Source: Verrucomicrobiales bacterium
GTDB taxonomy: Bacteria; Verrucomicrobiota; Verrucomicrobiia; Verrucomicrobiales; V1-33
NCBI GenBank assembly: GCA_028293125.1
Contig: JAQGPJ010000009.1
Span: 1-56,290 of the forward strand
Direction of reading: 5' to 3'
DNA: 56,290 nt
In this document: positions 36,746 through 46,100 of the stretch, piece by piece
Numbering within the stretch: the stretch's first letter is position 1
How the letters are laid out: every line of letters starts with the position of its first letter
Notes under the pieces: generated by a model
Told to the model about the DNA's origin: nothing
Database searches by the model: none
What the model saw: only the letters and a program-made list of their open reading frames with translations
Program-made: the position numbers and the translations under genes

Positions 36746-37501
36746 ATGAACCATCTGTCCTGCTGCTTCACCCGCCTCCGGCATTATTGGTCACGGATTG
36801 TCATCCTGACAGGAGCCGCCGCCTGTTTCGGGCTGGCCAGTTGCTCCACCACCAGCGCTCCGGCTCCCAAGGGACGAGAACTGCGGGTCAGTGTGGCTGA
36901 TCAGAAGATGGCCCTTTATGAAAATGGGGCACCGCTCCGCGTTTACAGAATCTCCACCTCCAAGTTCGGTGTGGGCGACAGCCCGGCCAGCAACTGCACC
37001 CCCTTGGGGAAAATGCGGGTGGCCAAAAAGATCGGCAATGGTCTGCCTCCAGGCATGGTCTTTAAAAGCCGTCACCCCACAGGAGAAATCCTGCGCCCCA
37101 ATGCTCCCGGCCGCGACCCCGTCGTCACGCGTATCCTGTGGCTGGATGGCACGGAGGCCAAAACCCGCAACGCCTACCGCCGTTTCATTTATATCCACGG
37201 CACTCCCGAGGAGCGGAACATCGGCCAGCCCGCCAGCTATGGCTGCATCCGCATGCGGAGCATGGATGTGATCGACCTTTACAATCAGGTGGCGGAGGGT
37301 ATTCCCGTGGTGGTGGACAAATCCAAACTCCCGGCGGAGGCCCGCCGGAAGGCTGAGTACGTCTATGTCGCGCCGCCCGCCCCGGTGAGCCCGCTGAAGC
37401 ACGCCCCGGCCTCCGCCTCCCCCGCTGTCAAAACCGGTGGCGAGACCCAGCTGGCCTCCGCCAAAACGGTCCCGGCAGCCACCAGGCCCCGCCGCAGCTG
37501 A
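36746..37501 (+). CDS. L,D-transpeptidase (YkuD), lipoprotein
   Basis: 251 residues with an N-terminal signal ending in a lipobox (LASCS, Cys33), so probably attached to a membrane and acting in the periplasm on peptidoglycan. The YkuD catalytic domain shows RELRVSVADQKMALYENG, TSKFGVGD, IYIHGTPEE with His151, and SYGCIRMRS with nucleophile Cys167. It cross-links peptides through meso-diaminopimelate residues or anchors proteins to the wall. The tail from about 205 is Ala/Pro-rich with no second domain. It is 12 bp downstream of the GT2 gene, suggesting a joint envelope function. Confidence 0.93.
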   Translation: MNHLSCCFTRLRHYWSRIVILTGAAACFGLASCSTTSAPAPKGRELRVSVADQKMALYENGAPLRVYRISTSKFGVGDSPASNCTPLGKMRVAKKIGNGLPPGMVFKSRHPTGEILRPNAPGRDPVVTRILWLDGTEAKTRNAYRRFIYIHGTPEERNIGQPASYGCIRMRSMDVIDLYNQVAEGIPVVVDKSKLPAEARRKAEYVYVAPPAPVSPLKHAPASASPAVKTGGETQLASAKTVPAATRPRRS

Positions 37502-37615
37502 AACGGCTTCATTCGGCTGGTTGCGGTCTTTTTGCCTTCCCGGCCGCCGGCTTCATCCGGTTCGCCGGCCGCCTGAAATTTTTGAAATTTCCCGCTCTCC
37601 GGGCTTTTCCGGCGC

Positions 37616-37643
37616 TTGACAGAAAAAACTATTAGGATAAAGT
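37616..37643 (+). promoter_or_regulatory. Likely rpsT promoter
   Basis: TTGACA (37616-37621) is a consensus -35 hexamer. TAAAGT, 16 bp further on, is a fair -10. The ATG of rpsT follows about 35 bp later. Placed in an A+T-rich patch, which supports it. Confidence 0.55.
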
Positions 37644-37679
37644 TCCCGTCCGTTTCGAATTTCCGATCTCCTTCCCTTC

Positions 37680-37955
37680 ATGGCCAATAACAAATCCGCT
37701 GAAAAGCGCAACCGCCAGACTCTCGTGCGCACGGCCCGCAACCGCGCCATCAAAAGCCGCGTGAAAAATGCCCGCAAGGCAGCCCTCGCCGCCATTGAAT
37801 CCGGAGACCAGGCCGTCATCGCCGCCAAAATCGCCATCTTCGCCTCCGTGGCCGACAAAGCCGCCAACCGCAGCGTGATCCACAAGAACGCCGCCAGCCG
37901 CTCCAAGGCCCGTATCACTGCCGCCGCCGCCAAGGCCGCCGCTCCGACGGCCTGA
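37680..37955 (+). CDS. rpsT: 30S ribosomal protein S20
   Basis: 91 residues of the S20 family, which binds the 5' domain of 16S rRNA. ANNKSAEKRNRQTLVRTARNR at the N terminus and RVKNARKAALAAI with NRSVIHKNAASRSKARI are diagnostic, and the composition is highly basic. The start and length are standard. It has its own promoter upstream and a good terminator downstream, so it is a single-gene unit as in most bacteria. Confidence 0.97.
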   Translation: MANNKSAEKRNRQTLVRTARNRAIKSRVKNARKAALAAIESGDQAVIAAKIAIFASVADKAANRSVIHKNAASRSKARITAAAAKAAAPTA

Positions 37956-38007
37956 AACGGGGCGGGTGCCGGTGTTTTTGAAGCCGCACGCCGTTTTTTT
38001 TAAAACC

Positions 38008-38040
38008 AAAAGCGCGTCCCGTTCAGGGAACGCGCTTTTT
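38008..38040 (+). terminator. Rho-independent terminator of rpsT
   Basis: AAAAGCGCG-TCCC and GGGAACGCGCTTTT form a stem with a single bulged base and a GTTCA loop, running into a T5 tail. It also pairs in the opposite direction, so it could serve the minus-strand gene that ends just downstream. Confidence 0.85.
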
Positions 38041-38186
38041 GTGTTTGATCTGATGGATTTTATCTCTGCCGAACCCGCCCGGGGGAGTCCTCTCCTCCGA
38101 GCGCTGGATTGACAAAGGCTGTGTAAAAATGCTGAAACGAAGGTAAACCCGGCTTGTCCGAAGTTTGGAAAACATCCCCGCAGGGC

Positions 38187-38762
38187 TCATTGTGGCTTCG
38201 GCATCACGTCAGGATAAGGTCCGAGGAACCGGTCCCCGTTGAAATGGATCATATGGTTGGGATCATCGGCGATCCACACCTCGGACTCCCACGCGATTTG
38301 AGCCACAAAGGTCTGCATGGCTTTGCGGGTTTGGAAGGCCGTGACAAAAACCAGACCCGGTTTGGAGTTGGCAAACAACTCCTTGAGTTCCCTGCGGCGT
38401 TTGCCGTCCACAGGACCGGCGCTGACCACAGCTTCAATAAGGAACAGCCAGTTTCTGCGGATGTCATACACGATGACGTCCGGAATTTTGGCTGTGGCAT
38501 TCAGAGTGACACCAAGCGCGGCCAGTCCGGCGGTTTCCAAGTGGACAAACTTGTTCTCTGTGTCGCCGATGTGGAGAATGACTCCGCCGGGAACAAAGGC
38601 GGAGCAGAATTGTTCAACTACGGCTTTAGCCAGTGAGGGTTTATGCTTTGCTGGAAAGGATGCCGGAGAGCCATCAGGCAGTAAAATAGGCACGCGGATC
38701 AAATGGCGCTCCCCCGTGCTTTCGTTTTTCGGACCTTTGCGGCTGGTGTCCATGCGCATCAT
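38187..38762 (-). CDS. BsuBI/PstI-type restriction endonuclease, catalytic domain only
   Basis: 191 residues that align along the C-terminal catalytic half of PstI-like enzymes. Recognisable are ILHIGDTENKFVHLE, KIPDVIVYDIRRNWLFLIEA (PD...ExV nuclease core), KPGLVFVTAFQTRKAM, IAWESEVWIADDPNH and MIHFNGDRFLGP. PstI is about 326 residues; the N-terminal half with the helix-turn-helix part is absent. Five or six further codons back to a TTG are open, and several ATG codons cluster at the start. No cognate methyltransferase is present, so if active it would threaten the host unless its specificity is lost. The flanking DNA, especially upstream, is A+T-richer, suggesting transfer or decay. Confidence 0.85.
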   Translation of the reverse strand: MMRMDTSRKGPKNESTGERHLIRVPILLPDGSPASFPAKHKPSLAKAVVEQFCSAFVPGGVILHIGDTENKFVHLETAGLAALGVTLNATAKIPDVIVYDIRRNWLFLIEAVVSAGPVDGKRRRELKELFANSKPGLVFVTAFQTRKAMQTFVAQIAWESEVWIADDPNHMIHFNGDRFLGPYPDVMPKPQ

Positions 38763-39017
38763 GCGGGGATTATACAATAATCCATCCTGCTTGACAGAAG
38801 TTCGGGAAAAAAATGGGGCAGTCGCCCTCGGTAAAAATTCTCAGTTGCTTTGGAATGCCTATGCCAAACAGTCCGAAGCTTTTAGCGGGAAAAATTTTGG
38901 CCGGAATAGTAGAAATTATGGGGTACTCTGCCAACTTCCTGAGAGAGGACGGGCGCTGGTCCAAAAAGTTCCGGAATTTGGAATTCGTGAAGGGAAAGGG
39001 CGTGCTAATATTGGGCT

Positions 39018-40022
39018 ATGATTTCCGATTCATCCTCAACGCCGCGGAGTTGGCGGGCACGCTTTTTTCAGGGAGGGCTGGCGCGGCTGACTGCCGGGGT
39101 GATGGCATTGGCGCTGCTGATGCCGGAGGCGCAGGCCAAGGGATACAGCAGCGGCGGGGGAAAAAGTTATTCCAGCGGGTCGCGCTCCTCATCGTCGTCC
39201 TCCACACGGAGCAGCAGCAGCACGCGTTCCGGGGGATACAGCAGCGGCCGGTCGAGCTACAGCTCCGGCGGGTCCCGCAGCCCGTCCTCCTCCGGCAGCC
39301 GTAGTGGATACGACTCCCAAGCGGCGCGGGCGAGACAGCAGGCGGACAGCCAGCGGCGTTATGAGGGCAGCAAGCCGCCGCCCATTCCTCCGGCAGGCAC
39401 CACAACCTCCGGCAGTCCCGGCACCGGCAGCTCCACCTACCGGGGCGGTTCGGCCATTCCCTCAGGCCGTGGCTACAGTTCGTCCGGTTACAGCCGAGGA
39501 TATGGCAGAGGCTCCCCGCCCTACCGCCGGACTTTTTCCACCGGGGCCAAGGCAGCGATGATCGGCGCCGCGGTGCTGACGCCGATGCTGCTGGTTTATG
39601 CCTCGCGGCCTCCCGTGTATTATCAGGACCCTTATGGCAGCCCGTTCTGGTACTGGCTGCTGGATCAGCCGCGTGAAGTGCGCGCCGACTGGCTTTACCA
39701 TCATCAGGGGGCGGTCGATCCCGAACGCCGGGCGGAGATGCTGCGGGCTGATCCCGCCCTGCAGGCGCAGGTGGATGCCCTGGCCGCCAAAAAGGCACCG
39801 GTGGAGCCCAACTATGTGCCTGCCGGTCTGAAGAACGACGATATGTTTGCTGATCCCGCCGCCGATGCGGAGGCTGAAGCCGCGGAGACTGCCGCCACCT
39901 CAACCTCCGGTGGCAGCAGCACGCTGTTCTGGACCACCATGCTGGGCGGTGGCGCGGCGCTGGCCTGGCTGGTGTTCTTCAAACGCTGGAAACCGGCAAG
40001 GTATACGGCGGTGCCGGGCTGA
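39018..40022 (+). CDS. Ser/Gly-rich membrane protein
   Basis: 334 residues. Residues 1-41 look like a signal (RLTAGVMALALLMPEAQA). Residues 42-175 are low-complexity Ser/Gly/Tyr/Arg (SSGGGKSYSSGSRSSSSSS type). A hydrophobic stretch at about 178-196 (GAKAAMIGAAVLTPMLLVYA) and another at about 303-320 (FWTTMLGGGAALAWLVFF) could span the membrane. The middle part, YQDPYGSPFWYWLLDQPREV, RADWLYHHQGAVDPERRAEM and onward, looks like a small soluble domain. The pattern is like several uncharacterised bacterial membrane proteins; no function is known to me. Confidence 0.65.
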   Translation: MISDSSSTPRSWRARFFQGGLARLTAGVMALALLMPEAQAKGYSSGGGKSYSSGSRSSSSSSTRSSSSTRSGGYSSGRSSYSSGGSRSPSSSGSRSGYDSQAARARQQADSQRRYEGSKPPPIPPAGTTTSGSPGTGSSTYRGGSAIPSGRGYSSSGYSRGYGRGSPPYRRTFSTGAKAAMIGAAVLTPMLLVYASRPPVYYQDPYGSPFWYWLLDQPREVRADWLYHHQGAVDPERRAEMLRADPALQAQVDALAAKKAPVEPNYVPAGLKNDDMFADPAADAEAEAAETAATSTSGGSSTLFWTTMLGGGAALAWLVFFKRWKPARYTAVPG

Positions 40023-40088
40023 CAAATTCGCTGTTCCCCTGCTTTCCCGGAGAACTGTGCCGCTTTCCTATTCCTCTCCGACGGGCTG

Positions 40089-40119
40089 GCCGGCCTGCCT
40101 GTCGGACAGGCAGGCCGGC
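40089..40119. terminator. 31-bp near-perfect GC-rich inverted repeat
   Basis: GCCGGCCTGCCTGTC and GACAGGCAGGCCGGC flank a single G. It lies 67 bp after the Ser/Gly-rich protein gene and 89 bp before the DUF350 gene. No T run follows. It may be a terminator, a mobile REP-like unit, or an RNA stabiliser; the stem start GCCGGCCTG is the same as in the 20328 hairpin. Confidence 0.55.
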
Positions 40120-40207
40120 TCACAGATGACCCCCGCTCTGTGGACCGCCGCTGCTGCTTCCCAATCTCAAATTCTCCTGACAACCACCACATCCACAACC
40201 ATCCGAT

Positions 40208-40447
40208 ATGGAATTCACTCTGCCTAAAAACTTCCCCGGGGATCTTGCTGCCACCCTGGCCTTCGGACTGCTGGCGATTCTGCTGGTGGTCGGTGGCTAC
40301 AAGCTGTTCGACCTTATTCTCACCAAAATCGATTTCGACGAGGAGTTGAAGAAGGGCAACCTCTCCGTGGCCATCGTCATCGCCGCCTTCATCGGCGGGC
40401 TTTGTTATGTAATTGGCCAGGTGGTCAGCGGCGTGGTGAGCGGCTGA
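40208..40447 (+). CDS. DUF350 membrane protein (YjfL-like)
   Basis: 79 residues with two membrane helices. ATLAFGLLAILLVVGGYKLFDLIL, IDFDEELKKGNLSVAIVIAAF and the C-terminal VIGQVVSG are the hallmark of the DUF350 family (Escherichia coli YjfL). Its role is unknown. In E. coli it lies with yjfK, yjfJ (PspA-like) and yjfM, perhaps a membrane stress cluster. Here it is followed after 45 bp by a gene whose product may be the YjfK equivalent. Confidence 0.85.
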   Translation: MEFTLPKNFPGDLAATLAFGLLAILLVVGGYKLFDLILTKIDFDEELKKGNLSVAIVIAAFIGGLCYVIGQVVSGVVSG

Positions 40448-40492
40448 GGCGGACCGGGCCCTCATACCATCCAAAACAGGCAGCATCTCCTC

Positions 40493-41245
40493 ATGAGCAC
40501 TCCCTCCACCCCTGATCCCCGGGGCTCCACACTCTGGGAAATGTTTCTCCAGTGGAAGAAAAACCGCAGCTCCACGGACCAGACCATGCCCTCCTTGCCG
40601 CTGGCCAATCCCTTGGACTGGGCACCCGGCACGCCGGTTTCGCTGAATGCCACGCACGGACCGGAGTTTGCCTCCGCGCTCACCCGCGTGGAGGAGCTGC
40701 GGCACGTCATCCGGCGGGAGGCCGGGCAGGAGTTCCCTTTTGTGGACTACGTGCTGCGGGTGTCCCCGCGCGATACCACGCCGTTCCCGGTGCGCATCCG
40801 CTGCCTGCCCGACGACGGCGGTGGATGGCACCGGCTGCTGCTAAAACTGCACGATGAGTTCGGCTTCGCCGCCGATTTTCTGGAGGTGCTCAACGATCCC
40901 GGCGGCATCTTCAATGTGGAGAACGATCCTCCGGCGGGGAACCCGGATGCCGCTCCGGAAACGGTCAGCTTCCAGCGGCTCAACGGCATCACCGGTCCGT
41001 GGCACGCCACCGTGATCCGTCAGCGGGAAGCGGCGGGCAGTCCGGTTTCAGGGGATGGCGGCGGTTCCGGTCCGGGAACTGCCGCTTCCGGAAATGATCA
41101 GGAAATAAAGCAGGAGACCGGTTCCATGGAATACTGGGATTTCATCCATGAGCATACCGATGGAACCGAGGAGTTCCTCTTTGCTGAAGTGGACGGCTCC
41201 AATGGATGGACCCAGATCTGGCGCGGCAGCCGCGTGTTTCTCTGA
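40493..41245 (+). CDS. Protein of unknown function, possibly DUF2491/YjfK-like
   Basis: 250 residues, cytoplasmic, no signal. Contains NPLDWAPGTPVSLNATHG, EFPFVDYVLRVSPRD, DDGGGWHRLLLKLHDEFG and a C-terminal EEFLFAEVDGSNGWTQIWRG. The gene directly follows DUF350, and the start of the domain (a proline/leucine-rich entry followed by beta strands) and this position remind me of YjfK (DUF2491) next to YjfL in E. coli, but I see no decisive motif. Treat as unknown with that suggestion. An acidic Gly/Ser linker separates two parts at about 175-205. Confidence 0.5.
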   Translation: MSTPSTPDPRGSTLWEMFLQWKKNRSSTDQTMPSLPLANPLDWAPGTPVSLNATHGPEFASALTRVEELRHVIRREAGQEFPFVDYVLRVSPRDTTPFPVRIRCLPDDGGGWHRLLLKLHDEFGFAADFLEVLNDPGGIFNVENDPPAGNPDAAPETVSFQRLNGITGPWHATVIRQREAAGSPVSGDGGGSGPGTAASGNDQEIKQETGSMEYWDFIHEHTDGTEEFLFAEVDGSNGWTQIWRGSRVFL

Positions 41246-41431
41246 CCAGAGAAGGGAACCGGTGGGCGGAAGCGTGCCTTGATCAGACCAGCCTCCGTCC
41301 GTTGATAGCGGCGGGCCGGGCTTGTTGCCAGGCAGGAGTGGCGGAGGCTGTCAAAGCGGATCAAGCCCCGGTATGGCCAGAATCGGGATATTCGCCTGAG
41401 CGGCCTGCGGACTGGCATCCTCAAAATGCCA

Positions 41432-41465
41432 GCGGCCCGCCGAAAGGAAATTCCGAGCGGGCCGC
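41432..41465. terminator. GC-rich stem-loop between convergent genes
   Basis: GCGGCCCGC and GCGGGCCGC form a 9-bp stem with a 16-nt loop between the end of the DUF350-linked gene and the end of the peptidoglycan-binding gene. No T run. Candidate bidirectional terminator. Confidence 0.45.
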
Positions 41466-41502
41466 GGCGGGAAAGAGTCAGGGAATCAAAAGGGATGCGT
41501 CC

Positions 41503-41850
41503 TCACCAGAGGCGAAGGGCGCGGACGGTGCGGGAGTCGAGCCAGCCGGTGGGGCGGAGACCGCTGCGGAATTGAAAGCGGATCAGGGCCGCCCGTGAGC
41601 CGCGGCCAAAGGCACCGTCCACGGGACCCCGGTAGTAGCCCAGTTGACGCAGCTTCAGCTGGGCCCGGGCCTCCAGGCTCATACGGTGCCCGCGGGCATA
41701 ACCGCCGCGGCTGTCGTCGCGTCCATAACGTTCCTCGAAACGTCCGGAATCAGGCCCGCGGCGGGAGTGGGTGTCCCAGGGGGCAGCTCCGGCCAGGACG
41801 GAGCCGGCAAGAAGAAGGATGGTGGTCAGGAGGGGTATTTTGGTTTTCAT
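41503..41850 (-). CDS. Exported protein with peptidoglycan-binding domain
   Basis: 115 residues with a signal peptide (about 1-22, KTKIPLLTTILLLAGSVLAG) and an Arg/Gly/Asp-rich stretch, then a PG_binding_1 domain (about 58-114). ARAQLKLRQLGYYRGPVDG, AFGRGSRAALIRFQF and SGLRPTGWLDSRTVRALRL are the classical three-helix motif. It would bind peptidoglycan and no catalytic domain is attached. A longer frame upstream lacks a signal peptide and was not used. Confidence 0.85.
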   Translation of the reverse strand: MKTKIPLLTTILLLAGSVLAGAAPWDTHSRRGPDSGRFEERYGRDDSRGGYARGHRMSLEARAQLKLRQLGYYRGPVDGAFGRGSRAALIRFQFRSGLRPTGWLDSRTVRALRLW

Positions 41851-41969
41851 GACGCCGTATGGGACGGTGGCGCGGGCGGTGTTATTCAGCGGCGGGATGT
41901 TTTTTTGCCGGGGAATTTCGATTATCCCGCAGGCGTCCATAACTCATTTTGCCTTAATGCCGGCGGCGC

Positions 41970-43085
41970 TCAGGAGGGCACGGCCAGGTCGAAGAAATCC
42001 CGGCCCAGCACCATGCCGTTGACCAGGATGTCCACCTCATGCCGCCCTGCCTGATGCTTCCGGGTGGTGAAGTCCCGGATGGCCTGGCTGCGGGACAGGG
42101 AGACGGCCGCCCCCGCCGCCAGCGCCACCTCCTTCAGCTTGAATACCTTGGCGGAGACCGTGCCGGATTTTTTCGGATAGTGAATGGCATAATCCACCAC
42201 CAGCCGCTGCGGGGCCGGGGAGGTGGAACACAGCTCGAACGTCAGGGTCAGACGGTCCCCCAGTGCCGGGTTTTTGGGCTCCACCCGCAGATGATGCAGT
42301 GTCGCGTGCGGCGCGCCCGTGGCACCGGTCAGGGCGAGGGCGCGGGCATCGCCTTTTTTGATCAGCGTGCGCAGGGCGCGTTTGGCGATCCAGGCGGTGT
42401 GTTTGTGATCCATGGGCCAGGCGGACAGCCGGTCCATCACCCAGTCCGGATGGGCTTTGGTGATGTCGTTCAGATGATTGGCCACGGATTTCCTGACATA
42501 CAGGCTGGGATCCGCCCGAAGGTTCTCCAGAATGGGCGCGGCCAGTGAGGGATCCGCGGCCAGGACCGGCAGATGGAATGACCATGGCAGGCGCGGCCGG
42601 CAGCCCTCACACGCCAGGCGGCGGACGTGCTCATCCGCATCCAAGGACCACTGCGTCATCACCGCCAGTGTGCGGCGCGGATCGCGCCGCAGGAATTCCC
42701 TGACAGCAAATTCAGAGGAGCCGAACGACGTGAAGAACCTTAGCGCCTCCATGGAGACTATAAAGTCATCCAGCCCGTAAAGCCCCACAAAATCCGGCAG
42801 CACCAGAGTGGCAAAACCGCCACCCATTTTGGGGGCCACCTGCCGCAGGATGGCGATGGCCTGGCGGTAGTCCGCCGGCAGGGTGGCGTGCAGGCATTGC
42901 GTCATCCGCCGCAGCCGCTGCATCAGGCTCAAGCCCTCCAGTCCCTCCAGAGCCAGCCGCATGAATCTCCGGCTGTCGAAGCCCGGATGCACTTCCGCCA
43001 GATGCATGGCCATCGCCTCAAACCTTGCGGTGTTGAAGGTTTCCTTGAGCGCAGGGGCAGGGGCAGGGGCAGGGGAGGGTTCCAT
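41970..43085 (-). CDS. DNA alkylation repair (AlkD)-like HEAT-repeat protein
   Basis: 371 residues. After a Pro/Ala-rich start come helical repeats with FAVREFLRRDPRRTLAVMTQ, WSLDADEHVRRLACEGCRPR, DPSLYVRKSVANHLNDITK and HPDWVMDRLSAW, the style of AlkD-type DNA alkylation repair proteins. The last 110 residues (from RVEPKNPALGDRLTLTFE) are a beta-rich domain that plain AlkD lacks but which is common in this subfamily. The activity (removal of N3/N7-alkylated bases) is an inference from the family. The ATG chosen gives a length like homologues; the frame upstream is open but would run into the next gene's 3' end. Confidence 0.8.
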   Translation of the reverse strand: MEPSPAPAPAPALKETFNTARFEAMAMHLAEVHPGFDSRRFMRLALEGLEGLSLMQRLRRMTQCLHATLPADYRQAIAILRQVAPKMGGGFATLVLPDFVGLYGLDDFIVSMEALRFFTSFGSSEFAVREFLRRDPRRTLAVMTQWSLDADEHVRRLACEGCRPRLPWSFHLPVLAADPSLAAPILENLRADPSLYVRKSVANHLNDITKAHPDWVMDRLSAWPMDHKHTAWIAKRALRTLIKKGDARALALTGATGAPHATLHHLRVEPKNPALGDRLTLTFELCSTSPAPQRLVVDYAIHYPKKSGTVSAKVFKLKEVALAAGAAVSLSRSQAIRDFTTRKHQAGRHEVDILVNGMVLGRDFFDLAVPS

Positions 43086-43146
43086 GGCCGCCAGCCTGGC
43101 GGGCCGGGGAGGGGGAGCGAGCGGATTTTGAAACCGGTTTTCCGAA

Positions 43147-46100
43147 TCAAAGCCGGCGCAGCTTGCCTTCAGGGCTGACGACATTGAAGTCCGGTTCCGT
43201 GAAGCCGGCGCGGACATGGATATACTGGATGCCGGCGGCGAGCAGTTCCTCCAGAATGCCAACGTCCATACCCGGCTCCAGAGCGGGCTCGAAAATGAAA
43301 TCCTCCGTGAAGTTGTGGTGTCCGGGCCGGTAGGTCTGCGACCAGTAGCCGGTCAGGGTGATGGGTATGGAAGTCAGGCCGGTGATGACTGTGGATTCAA
43401 ACTTCACCAGCGGCGCAGTGTAGCCTCCAGCCGTGGGCGGTTCATCCGGCCAGAGGAATCTGGTCCGCACCGTCACCCCCTTGCCGTTCTCCAGCAGCCG
43501 CTCCACGGGGATACTGCCGGGGGTGACGGGGCGCGGCGGCTCCAGTCTGGCGAAATCCTGCGTGGTGGTGCCGAAGTCCCCGTTGTAGTCTGTCACCGGC
43601 TGCGGCGAGGCATGTTCGACGGTGATGGTGATGGGGAAATCCGCCGCGGTGAAGACCGGCGGAGTGCCTCCCGTCACGCTGCTGGTGACAGTGGTTTGCA
43701 AGTTCCAGCGGCGCTGGCCGGCACCGCTGCCGGTGGTCCAGCTCCGCACCGTGCCGGGTGGAGTAATTGTGGCTCCCGGCCATTGGGAGAGTGGTCCCGC
43801 CAAGGCCTGCCTGGTGCTGTTTTCCACATGTTCCAGACTGCCGGTCTGATAGAGACCCGCCGCCAGAAAGGCGGGGGTCATCCGGCCATTGGCGGTGCGC
43901 AGGGCCCAGAGAGACTTCAGCCGGTGGTTGGCGAAGACATCGCCGGATTCCATCTGGGCGATTTGCAGCGTCACCGGCTCCTCAATCAGCCAGGGCACCG
44001 TGGAGCCGGTGGGCGCGGCGGGAATTTCGCGGACCTGTTTGACGATCAGGCCCAGATTCAGGTCCTTCTTGTATTCAAAATCTAGACTGAAGGTGGTGCG
44101 CTCCGGACGGCGTTGAAGCCAAGCGTCGCCCACGGTTTTGAAAAGGTCTGAAAACCCTTTGTAATCCTGCTCCCACGTCATCACCTGGGCACCCAGCGGC
44201 ACGCGGGAGGAGCCCTGTTTGGGGGACAGGGAGGTGGTGTTGCCATAGCGGAAAACATCCACCACCTCCGGCAGCGAGCCGCCTGCCGGATTGGTGACCG
44301 ATTCCGCTCCCGCCTGGGTGACCATCGAACCGCTGACCGTCTGGGAAAAGGTGTAGCGATACTCCAGCGCGGCCACACCGTTGGCCAGCTCCTCCCCGTC
44401 CGGAAAGGAGTGATGGGCCAGCACGCCCATGGCGCTTTCGGATTCTGTCACTCCGTGGCGCAGGCGCTCCAGATAGGCGTTGTCATTGTAGAAGCTGGCA
44501 TAGACCCGCTGGATGGCGCGGAACACGCCGCGCTCCTCCGGCTCGCCGGTTTCGCAGAGGCAGGGTCCGGTGGCGTCGCCGTCCAGATCGTCCAGCAGGC
44601 AGCCGCTGTAGCTGTCATAGAGCCCGGCTCCAGTGAAGGTTTCGCCATCCTCGACATTCGTGGAGCTGCGGAAGCGGATTTTCCGGGCCGGTGTGAATCC
44701 CGCCAGGGAATCCAGCACCGGCTGGCGCAGATTGTCGGGAAAAACGGCGGTGCGCCGGATCAGGTCGCGGATGCCAGTGAGCGTGGTTTGCAGCGCGGAC
44801 ATACGCGGCGGCCAGGTGGAGTGCTCCGCCAGACGCGCGGCGATCTCCTGCCGCAGGGTGCGGGCGGAGGCCGGCAGCGGCTGGTCCATGAAGGCATCCC
44901 AAAGATCGAAGGAAAAGGCGATGCCGTCCGGGCAGTTGCCGGGAATGGTGCGGCGCAGCAGTCCGTAATTGGCGGCCTTGCCGCCGAAGAACCGGATATC
45001 CTCCGCCTGCAGGCCGCTGACGGCGGCGCTGATGGCGCCCCGCTTCTGCTTCGAAGGGTAAAGAATGGGATGCGGGGCTTTCAGGGCCAGCAACTCCGCC
45101 TCCACCTCCGCCGGCAGCGTCTCCTGCACGTCCAGCAGCCGTACGGTTCCGGTGCTGTATTGGATCATGGCGCGCAGGATCACCTTGCGTCCGTCCAGCG
45201 CACGGGCGCGGGCCTGGTCCACGGCGTCCGGCAGGTGGACAAAAGGAATGCCGAACGACTGCGCGAGGATGGCGGTGTGACTGTTGGGAGTGGCGGGCTC
45301 CAGCGAGAGAATGCCCGCCACCGGCGGGGTCTCCGCCGGCACGCCGTCCGTCAGCAGAATGTCAGTGGGCAGCAGGCGTCCGTCCGCGAAGGCGGCGGTG
45401 ATCTCCGCCGCCGGAAAAAACTTCAGCCGCCCCAGCGCCCAGCCGGACGAGTAAATGTGGTGCGGCAGCAGCCAGCGGTCCACGGAGGCTACAGTGACGC
45501 CCAAGGCGGCCAGCGCCTCCGCATCGCGCCTGGCAGCGGCGCTTTGTTCAAACACCGGCATGTAAAGCGCCTCCGCGCCGCTGCCGGCATGCACCGCGTT
45601 TTTCACCGCCGCGAACCACTGGCCCACCTCCGCCGGCGTGTAGGCGTCCAGCCCCGTCAGCTGCACGCCGTATTCACGGAAGCTGGGGCGGGGAGGAAAC
45701 AGCACCGCGCCGAGCACCACCCGCTGCCCGGCCCGTCGCAGGGACACGGCGTCAAACTCCGGACGCGTCATGCCCATGAAAGGGCTCAGCCGCGCGGTGG
45801 CGAACTCATAGTGGAACGGCCAGCGCACACTGTCCTGAAAATACACGCGCCATGGCTCGTCCGTCCGCAGCGCGAATTTCACCCAGCGCACGGTGCCGCC
45901 CTCAAGCTCCCGGGAACGGAAACTATCCTCCGGAAACACCAGCTGGTTTTTCCAGTCGTCCTGCGCGGTCCGTTTGGAAAGCCGCAGCCGGTAAAACCGC
46001 CGTTGCGCCGCGCCCGCGCCTCCGTCGGCCCATGGGAAAAGCGCATCGTGGAAACGCCCGGTCTCCATCCAGCCCCCCGCGCCCGGATCCGGTGAGGCTT

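Noticed and set aside
43040-43080. CAGGGG tandem repeats as a regulatory microsatellite
   Set aside because: It encodes the Pro-Ala repeats at the start of the AlkD-like protein; no evidence of separate function.
44410-46095. 561-codon plus-strand frame opposite the PEP-synthase-like gene
   Set aside because: Gln/Arg/Gly-rich with no recognisable fold; explained by third-position G+C of the real gene.
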